This document shows positions 22,422 to 27,651 of a stretch of 27,651 bases of DNA, one piece after another (positions within the stretch are counted from its first letter, which is position 1; each line of letters starts with the position of its first letter). The notes beneath the pieces are model-generated. The model was not told the origin of the DNA. It did no database searches and was given only the letters and a program-made list of their open reading frames with translations. This DNA is from an uncultured Lachnospiraceae bacterium (GTDB taxonomy: Bacteria > Bacillota > Clostridia > Lachnospirales > Lachnospiraceae), in the NCBI GenBank assembly GCA_910585605.1, contig CAJUFL010000051.1, positions 1 through 27,651 on the forward strand, written 5' to 3'. Position numbers and translations under genes: made by a program.

Positions 22422-23177
22422 ATGGAAGCTGTATGTTTTAAATTAAGTGGAAAAACGGCATTCTTTAAAAAACCGGAAGTTAATTCATATGTTTATTTTA
22501 CGTACGGAAATATCCATAAAGTTGCACTGCTTGGTATTTTTGGTGCAATCCTCGGATACGGAGGACATACACAAAAATTTAATCAGACAGGGAGATCGAA
22601 ACAATTGAAAGAAGGATTTCCTGAATTTTATGAAAAACTGAAGAAGATTCATATGTCAATAATACCTGGTGCAGAAAAAGGATTTATCCGTAAAAAAATC
22701 CAAGTGTTTAACAATTCAGTTGGGTATGCGTCGGGAGAGCAGGGAGGAAATCTAATTGTTAAAGAACAATGGCTGGAAGAACCTTCTTGGGATGTCTATG
22801 TGTTGCTTGATTGTGAAGAGGCAATAAAGTTATGTGATGCATTACAAGAAAAGAAATGTGTATACATTCCTTATCTTGGAAAAAATGATCATTTTGCTGA
22901 TATTTCAAATGTTTGTGTGAAAAAAGCAGATGAAGTAAAGTGTGGAAAAGGCAAAGTTGCTTCTTTGTTTCCAAGAGAAAAAGGGGTATTGCAGACCAGT
23001 AGTGATTTTTGGGAAGACGAAGAGATGACCTTTAAGTATGAGGAAGAATTGCCCGAGCAACTGGACGGATGGACCAACAATTATATTTTACAAAGTTTTA
23101 TTTATACGGATGCTGTTGTTTCTTGGGAGAACCAAAAAGTATATTGTATTGATCAGAAAAACATTATGTTTTATTAA
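22422..23177 (+). CDS. cas5: Cascade subunit Cas5 (type I-B)
   Basis: A 251-residue RAMP protein that caps the 5' handle of the crRNA and contacts Cas8b. The N-terminus has the Cas5 pattern: a first strand (VCFKLSGKTAFFKKPEVN), then SYVYFTYGNIHKVALLGIFGAILGYGG, the conserved Pro/Thr-type helix following strand one. Length is normal for Cas5b. It starts three bases after the cas7 stop with AAAGAGG in front. It is the last gene of the Cascade block; a 120-base gap with a hairpin separates it from cas3. Confidence 0.92.
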   Translation: MEAVCFKLSGKTAFFKKPEVNSYVYFTYGNIHKVALLGIFGAILGYGGHTQKFNQTGRSKQLKEGFPEFYEKLKKIHMSIIPGAEKGFIRKKIQVFNNSVGYASGEQGGNLIVKEQWLEEPSWDVYVLLDCEEAIKLCDALQEKKCVYIPYLGKNDHFADISNVCVKKADEVKCGKGKVASLFPREKGVLQTSSDFWEDEEMTFKYEEELPEQLDGWTNNYILQSFIYTDAVVSWENQKVYCIDQKNIMFY

Positions 23178-23226
23178 TGTATTCAAAAATTTGATTACAA
23201 TATATTACTATTAGAATTCTGCCAGT

Positions 23227-23260
23227 AATAGGGAGCCGGGAATCTCTCTGGCTCTCTATT
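23227..23260 (+). terminator. Hairpin between cas5 and cas3 (possible attenuator)
   Basis: AATAGGGAGCC (23227-23237) pairs with GGCTCTCTATT (23250-23260) over 11 bp with one G-U pair and a 12-base loop. The tail TGTGTATTTG is a poor U-tract, so read-through is expected. It could lower cas3 expression relative to Cascade or protect the upstream mRNA. Confidence 0.5.
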
Positions 23261-23297
23261 TGTGTATTTGGAAGGGAAATGTAAGAAAGGTATTTTT

Positions 23298-25877
23298 ATG
23301 AAATTAAATTTTATTTGTGTTAATGAAATTTTAAAAAAACCTGATTTGTACTATGCACATAACAATCGTACAAATACGACAGAGAATGTAGATGAAAATT
23401 GGGAAACTTTAGAGGAACATACTGCTCTTTGCCAGCAATATTTTCAACAGATTTTTGATCATAAAAATATGAAAGATCTTATTCAGGGTTTTATGAATAT
23501 CTATTTGGGGATAAGTGGGAAAGAAGCAGAAGACTTAATGCAAGGAATGTGGTTTAATGTTGTCACCTTTCATGATTTGGGAAAGCTTAACCCGAATTTT
23601 CAAAGGAATGTGCTGGGAAGGAAAGATGTCAAAAAGAATGCTGCATATTCATCGGCAGGGAATGGTCATTCTGCATTATCTGCTGTCATCTATATGGATT
23701 ATTATTATAAAAGAATTAAAAAGCTGGGTGGAGAATTAGGTAAGCGATTGTGTATTCCATTGTTATGTAATGCATATGCAATTGCCAGACACCATAGCGG
23801 ACTTATTTCTTTAAAAGATTTTATATATGGTTTGATAGAAGGGAATCATAAGGGAATTATAGAAATCCTTCAGAAAGAGTATAGCAATATTTGTGTGGAA
23901 ACCTTTGAATTAAAGCAGCGTGATATAAAGAAATTTTCTGATTTGTTGAATGATATAGAACAGATGCAGACAAAGGAACAAGGCATCTGGTTATATTTTT
24001 ATGAAAAACTTACCTATTCCATGTTGGTAGTAGCTGATTATTATGCTACGTCGGGATTTATGTCGGGAGTAAACATAGAAAAATTAGGGGAAATAGATTC
24101 TGTTTCGGATTTTTTCCAAATACATCAAAATACAAAGGTTAATAAGGCGGTTCGGAAATATGAATCAGATATTTACCCAATGGATTTGGTACAATTAAAA
24201 CAAGAAAAGCAGATCAATGTTTTAAGGAATGAGATTTTTTTAGATGCAGAAAAACAATTATTAAAGCAAATGGATAAAAATATTTTTTATTTAGAGGCGC
24301 CTACAGGAAGTGGGAAGAGCAATATTTCTATTAATCTAAGTTTGCAATTGGCAATGTCGGACAAGAAATTGAAAAAAATATATTACGTGTATCCTTTTAA
24401 TACTCTTGTGGAGCAAAATCAAGAAATTTTACAGGGTATTTTCAAGAACAATACTGAAATTTTGAGTAATATTGCAGTCATTAATTCTGTTACTCCAATT
24501 AAGTGTGTGCAAGAAAGCAGAAGAAAAGAGGAAATGAAGGAAACAAACGGTTACTATGAAAAGGCTTTGTTAAATAGGCAGTTTTTAAATTATCCAATGA
24601 TTTTAACTACACATGTGAGCTTTTTTGATGTGGTCTTTGGAGACAGTAAAGAGTCAGCCTTTGCCTTTCATCAGTTAGCAGGAAGTATTGTTGTATTAGA
24701 TGAAATTCAAAGTTATAAAAATTCTATTTGGGGTGAAATAATTGTATTTTTAACAGAACTAGCAAAATTTATGCATATGAAAATTATCATCATGTCTGCT
24801 ACACTGCCCAATTTAGAAATTTTGAAAGAAAAGTCAGAATATACCGGATATTTAATTCAGGACAGAGATAAATATTTCTGTCACCCTTGCTTTAAGAAGA
24901 GAGTGGAGATACGGGGAGAACTATTACAAGAAGTAGAGGGCATAGAACAATTATATTGGCATATTAAGAACAATTGTGGAAATTGTAAAAAAATTCTCGT
25001 AGAATTCATCACGAAGACTCATGCAGAGGAATTTTATCATATGCTAAAAAGTGATAAAGAAATAGAAGAGAAAATATTTTGTATGACAGGTGATGACAGC
25101 ATTTTTGAAAGGAAAAAAATCATTGGAGAGATTAGGAAAGAAAATGTATCGGTTATATTAGTGTCCACACAAGTTGTGGAAGCAGGAGTAGATATTGACA
25201 TGGATATTGGATATAAGAATATTGCCAAAATGGATAGTGAAGAACAGTTTTTAGGCAGGATTAACCGATCTTATAGTGAAAACAGAAAGGGAGTTGTGTT
25301 TTTCTTTCGCCTGGATACACCAGGAAAGGTTTACGCAAATGATATACGCTCTGAAAGAGAATTTTTGATAACACAGCCGGAAATTTGGGATATGCTTGAA
25401 AATAAAGATTTTGAATCTTATTATGAAAAGATATTGGGGATATGGAAAAAGAATCATGGTAATTTAATGGAGAAGGATTTTTTTGAAGAGCAAGTAGGGA
25501 AATTGGATTTTCATCAAGTAAAAAAACATATGCAGTTGATAGATGAAAGTAGGCTTAATATGTCTGTTTATCTTGGAAGAAAAATTTTTGATGAGACAAG
25601 CGGAGAGGTGTTAGATGGAAATGATTTATGGGAGGAATATAAAGGGCTTTTGCAGAATACAACAATGGGTTATGCAGAGAGAAAAATTAAGCTATCTGCT
25701 GTAATGGCAAAAATGAATTGTTTTATTTATCAAATTTATCAAAATATAGAAGTCAGTTACAATGATCAGATTGGCGAGTTATTTTATATTGCAGACGGAG
25801 AGAAATATTTTGAGAACGGAAGGCTTAACCGAAAAATGTTGCAGGGTCAGTTGGGAGAGTATGTGGATTTTATTTAG
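23298..25877 (+). CDS. cas3: CRISPR-associated helicase-nuclease Cas3
   Basis: An 859-residue protein combining an N-terminal HD nuclease and a C-terminal superfamily 2 helicase; it is recruited by target-bound Cascade to nick and shred DNA. HD residues: His41, His92-Asp93 (FHDLGKLNPNFQ), His124 and His165-His166 (RHHSGL). Helicase motifs: Walker A EAPTGSGKS (333-341), DEIQ (468-471), SAT (500-502), QVVEAGVDID (625-634) and QFLGRINRSY (650-659). The ATG at 23298 follows AGAAAGG by seven bases; an in-frame GTG at 23262 would start within the tail of the intergenic hairpin. Full length, with all key residues. Confidence 0.95.
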   Translation: MKLNFICVNEILKKPDLYYAHNNRTNTTENVDENWETLEEHTALCQQYFQQIFDHKNMKDLIQGFMNIYLGISGKEAEDLMQGMWFNVVTFHDLGKLNPNFQRNVLGRKDVKKNAAYSSAGNGHSALSAVIYMDYYYKRIKKLGGELGKRLCIPLLCNAYAIARHHSGLISLKDFIYGLIEGNHKGIIEILQKEYSNICVETFELKQRDIKKFSDLLNDIEQMQTKEQGIWLYFYEKLTYSMLVVADYYATSGFMSGVNIEKLGEIDSVSDFFQIHQNTKVNKAVRKYESDIYPMDLVQLKQEKQINVLRNEIFLDAEKQLLKQMDKNIFYLEAPTGSGKSNISINLSLQLAMSDKKLKKIYYVYPFNTLVEQNQEILQGIFKNNTEILSNIAVINSVTPIKCVQESRRKEEMKETNGYYEKALLNRQFLNYPMILTTHVSFFDVVFGDSKESAFAFHQLAGSIVVLDEIQSYKNSIWGEIIVFLTELAKFMHMKIIIMSATLPNLEILKEKSEYTGYLIQDRDKYFCHPCFKKRVEIRGELLQEVEGIEQLYWHIKNNCGNCKKILVEFITKTHAEEFYHMLKSDKEIEEKIFCMTGDDSIFERKKIIGEIRKENVSVILVSTQVVEAGVDIDMDIGYKNIAKMDSEEQFLGRINRSYSENRKGVVFFFRLDTPGKVYANDIRSEREFLITQPEIWDMLENKDFESYYEKILGIWKKNHGNLMEKDFFEEQVGKLDFHQVKKHMQLIDESRLNMSVYLGRKIFDETSGEVLDGNDLWEEYKGLLQNTTMGYAERKIKLSAVMAKMNCFIYQIYQNIEVSYNDQIGELFYIADGEKYFENGRLNRKMLQGQLGEYVDFI

Positions 25878-25891
25878 GAAGGGGGAAGAAA

Positions 25892-26383
25892 ATGCGGGTA
25901 AACGGAACATTAATAAATTACTATTTTCACTGTAAACGTCAGTGTTATCTTCATGGAAATCGTATGAACTTGGAGGATAATAGTGAACAGGTAAAAATAG
26001 GAAAGGCATTACATGAAGAAAAGGATGAAAAAAACAATACAGAAATTGCATTGGATAATATACGGTTGGACAAATTGACTGATGAATATCTTACCGAAAT
26101 GAAGAAATCGGATGCAGATGTAGAAGCAGCAAAATGGCAGCTATTATTTTACCTAAAGGTATTAAAAAATAAAGGAATTATCAGAAAGGGGAAACTGGAA
26201 TTTGTAGAAAAAGAAAAAACGAATAAGAAAGTCATGTATTTTGAATTGACAGAAGAAATAGAAGAGGAACTTCAAAAATACATAAAAGAGATAGAAGGTT
26301 TATTGGAACAACCGAATATACCGGATGTTTTAAATAAAGCGCAATGTAAAAAATGTGCATATTATGAATATTGCTATATATAG
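25892..26383 (+). CDS. cas4: CRISPR adaptation nuclease Cas4
   Basis: A 163-residue RecB-like nuclease with an iron-sulfur cluster, which trims prespacers and sets PAM orientation with Cas1-Cas2. Cluster cysteines: Cys14 (YFHCKRQC) and the C-terminal CKKCAYYEYC giving Cys152, Cys155 and Cys161. Nuclease residues: a His in ALHEE (41), Asp60 (IRLD), and Glu69 with Lys71 in TEMKKS, followed by the QLLFYL motif (83-88). It starts 14 bases after cas3 with AAGGGGG and is part of the adaptation block. Confidence 0.93.
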   Translation: MRVNGTLINYYFHCKRQCYLHGNRMNLEDNSEQVKIGKALHEEKDEKNNTEIALDNIRLDKLTDEYLTEMKKSDADVEAAKWQLLFYLKVLKNKGIIRKGKLEFVEKEKTNKKVMYFELTEEIEEELQKYIKEIEGLLEQPNIPDVLNKAQCKKCAYYEYCYI

Positions 26384-26398
26384 AGAGAAGGGCTGAAT

Positions 26399-27397
26399 AT
26401 GGGAAGTACAAGATATATTACATCAATGGGGGAACTAACAAGAAAAGATAATTCTCTTTGTTTTCGCAAAGATGGAAAAAATATTTATATTCCAATTGAA
26501 AATACAAGAGAAATTTATTGCTTAAATGAAGTATCTTTCAATACAAAGTTACTGGATTTTTTGTCAAAAAATCATGTAGTGGTACATTTTTTTAATTATT
26601 ACGAAGGATATAGTGGTACATTTTATCCAAGAGATCAGTATATGAGTGGAAAACTGTTAGTAAAACAGGTAGAGGCATTTCAAAATAACCGCCTTGTGAT
26701 TGCTAAAGCTATTGTCAAGGGAATTGGTGAGAATATCTATGAGGTATTGTATCATTATTATAAGCATGATAAGAAAGAAGTAAAAAATACTTTGGACTGG
26801 ATTAGGAAAGAGTTTTATCTCAAAGTACAAGAAGTAGAAAACATTAAATCTTTAATGACTTTAGAAGGTGAAGTGTGGAGCAGGTTTTATGAAGATTTTA
26901 AGTATTTTTTGCCGGAAGATTTCATTATGAACAAGAGGGTCAGGAGACCGCCTGATAATCCTATGAACGCCATGGTATCTTTTGGAAATACACTGTTATA
27001 TGGAAAGACAATTTCTGCTATTTATCAGACACATTTAGATCAACGAATCAGTTATCTTCATGAGCCATCGGAGGGCAGGTTTTCTCTAAGCCTTGATATG
27101 AGTGAAGTATTTAAACCCGTTATAGTATATCGGACGATTTTTGATTTGGTAAATAATCGAAAACTTCAGGTTCTCAAACATTTTGATAAAAAAATGAATT
27201 ATTGTCTTTTGAATGAAGAAGGAAGGAAAATTTTTATTGAAGCATTTGAAGGGAGATTGGAATCGGTATATCAGCATCCGACATTAAAAAGAAAGGTTAC
27301 ATATCGGACAGCAATGAAATTAGATTGTTATAAATTGATTAAGTATATTTTAGAAGACAAGGAATTTGTTCCTTTTTCTTTAAAAGGAGGAGTATGA
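26399..27397 (+). CDS. cas1: CRISPR integrase Cas1
   Basis: A 332-residue integrase of the type I-B branch. An N-terminal beta domain (about 1-85) precedes the helical catalytic domain. Metal ligands: Glu156 in TLEGEVW, His221 in SYLHEP, and the acidic pair Asp233/Glu236 in LDMSEVFKP. Together with Cas2 it inserts new spacers at the leader end of the array. Length is normal and no key residue is missing. It starts 15 bases after cas4 and overlaps or abuts the cas2 start. Confidence 0.96.
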   Translation: MGSTRYITSMGELTRKDNSLCFRKDGKNIYIPIENTREIYCLNEVSFNTKLLDFLSKNHVVVHFFNYYEGYSGTFYPRDQYMSGKLLVKQVEAFQNNRLVIAKAIVKGIGENIYEVLYHYYKHDKKEVKNTLDWIRKEFYLKVQEVENIKSLMTLEGEVWSRFYEDFKYFLPEDFIMNKRVRRPPDNPMNAMVSFGNTLLYGKTISAIYQTHLDQRISYLHEPSEGRFSLSLDMSEVFKPVIVYRTIFDLVNNRKLQVLKHFDKKMNYCLLNEEGRKIFIEAFEGRLESVYQHPTLKRKVTYRTAMKLDCYKLIKYILEDKEFVPFSLKGGV

Positions 27398-27606
27398 TGG
27401 CAACAAAAAAGAAGCTGAATTATAACTATGCATTTGTGTTTTATGATGTGAATGAAAAGCGGGTACAGAAGGTATTTAAAATATGTAAGAAATATTTATC
27501 CCATTATCAGAATTCCGTTTTTCGGGGTGATATGTCGCCATCAAAATTAATTCAACTAAAAACAGATTTGCGAGCAGTTATTCATGAAGAGGAGGATTTA
27601 GTGTGA
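27397..27606 (+). CDS. cas2: CRISPR adaptation protein Cas2, apparently C-terminally truncated
   Basis: The frame gives the Cas2 ferredoxin-like start: NYNYAFVFYDVNEKRVQKVF with the conserved Asp of strand one, then CKKYLSHYQNSVFRGDMSP and the LIQLKTDLRAVIHEEEDLV helix and strand. It stops after 69 residues, about 20 short of the usual 85-95. In relatives the strand continues VCIIKL and further; here GTG is followed by TGA, and the bases after it encode nothing Cas2-like in any frame. The final strand, used in dimerisation and Cas1 contact, would be lost. The ATG at 27397 has AAGGAGG six bases ahead; an ATG at 27394 overlaps the cas1 stop and is an alternative. Confidence 0.85.
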   Translation: MATKKKLNYNYAFVFYDVNEKRVQKVFKICKKYLSHYQNSVFRGDMSPSKLIQLKTDLRAVIHEEEDLV

Positions 27607-27651
27607 AAGAAAGTAGAGGAAAACCATAAATTGGCGCACTTGAATAAGCTG

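Noticed and set aside
27607..27651. Start of a CRISPR array after cas2
   Set aside because: The 45 bases contain no repeated unit, and no known repeat form is recognisable; one copy alone could not be told from unique sequence.

Overview
This is an AT-rich chromosomal window from a low-GC Firmicute, most likely a Lachnospiraceae-type gut Clostridium. The signs are strong AGGAGG-type ribosome binding sites, compact sigma-A promoters, a DUF6809 relic, Bce-like two-component/ABC modules and a Clostridia-style type I-B cas operon. No species can be named from the sequence alone. No tRNA, rRNA, recognisable insertion sequence or CRISPR repeat array is present.

Left part (1-7789): azlC and azlD (branched-chain amino acid exporter) on the minus strand; a small membrane protein and uvrB on the plus strand, behind a LexA-type box; an MsbA-like ABC exporter; and a cardiolipin synthase that ends at a strong bidirectional terminator.

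Middle part (7800-10530): a zone of gene decay and small regulators. It holds a C-terminal membrane-anchor remnant, a broken DUF6809 gene, a possible short RNA with its own promoter and terminator, and a ribbon-helix-helix repressor. A BlaI/MecI-type repressor with two operators in a perfect 20-bp inverted repeat sits before its partner BlaR1/M56 sensor, which has decayed into a multiply frameshifted pseudogene.

Next (10609-17251): an OmpR-type response regulator and histidine kinase, a class III Fic AMP-transferase, a FtsX-type ABC transporter pair (ATPase plus a large permease) and a cupin protein. The kinase, regulator and transporter resemble a Bce-type peptide-antibiotic sensing and detoxification module, with the fic gene lying between its two halves.

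Right part (17640-27651): a type I-B CRISPR-Cas locus. A WYL-domain regulator with a structured leader is followed by cas6, cas8b, cas7, cas5, cas3, cas4, cas1 and cas2. Cas6 processes crRNA; Cas8b, Cas7 and Cas5 form Cascade; Cas3 degrades the target; Cas4, Cas1 and Cas2 acquire spacers. The most interesting details are a near-ideal internal ribosome binding site and ATG in cas8b that would give a separate small subunit (Cas11b), a hairpin between the Cascade genes and cas3, short leader reading frames before the regulator and cas6, and a cas2 that stops early next to sequence that does not look like Cas2. Any array should lie beyond the right edge.
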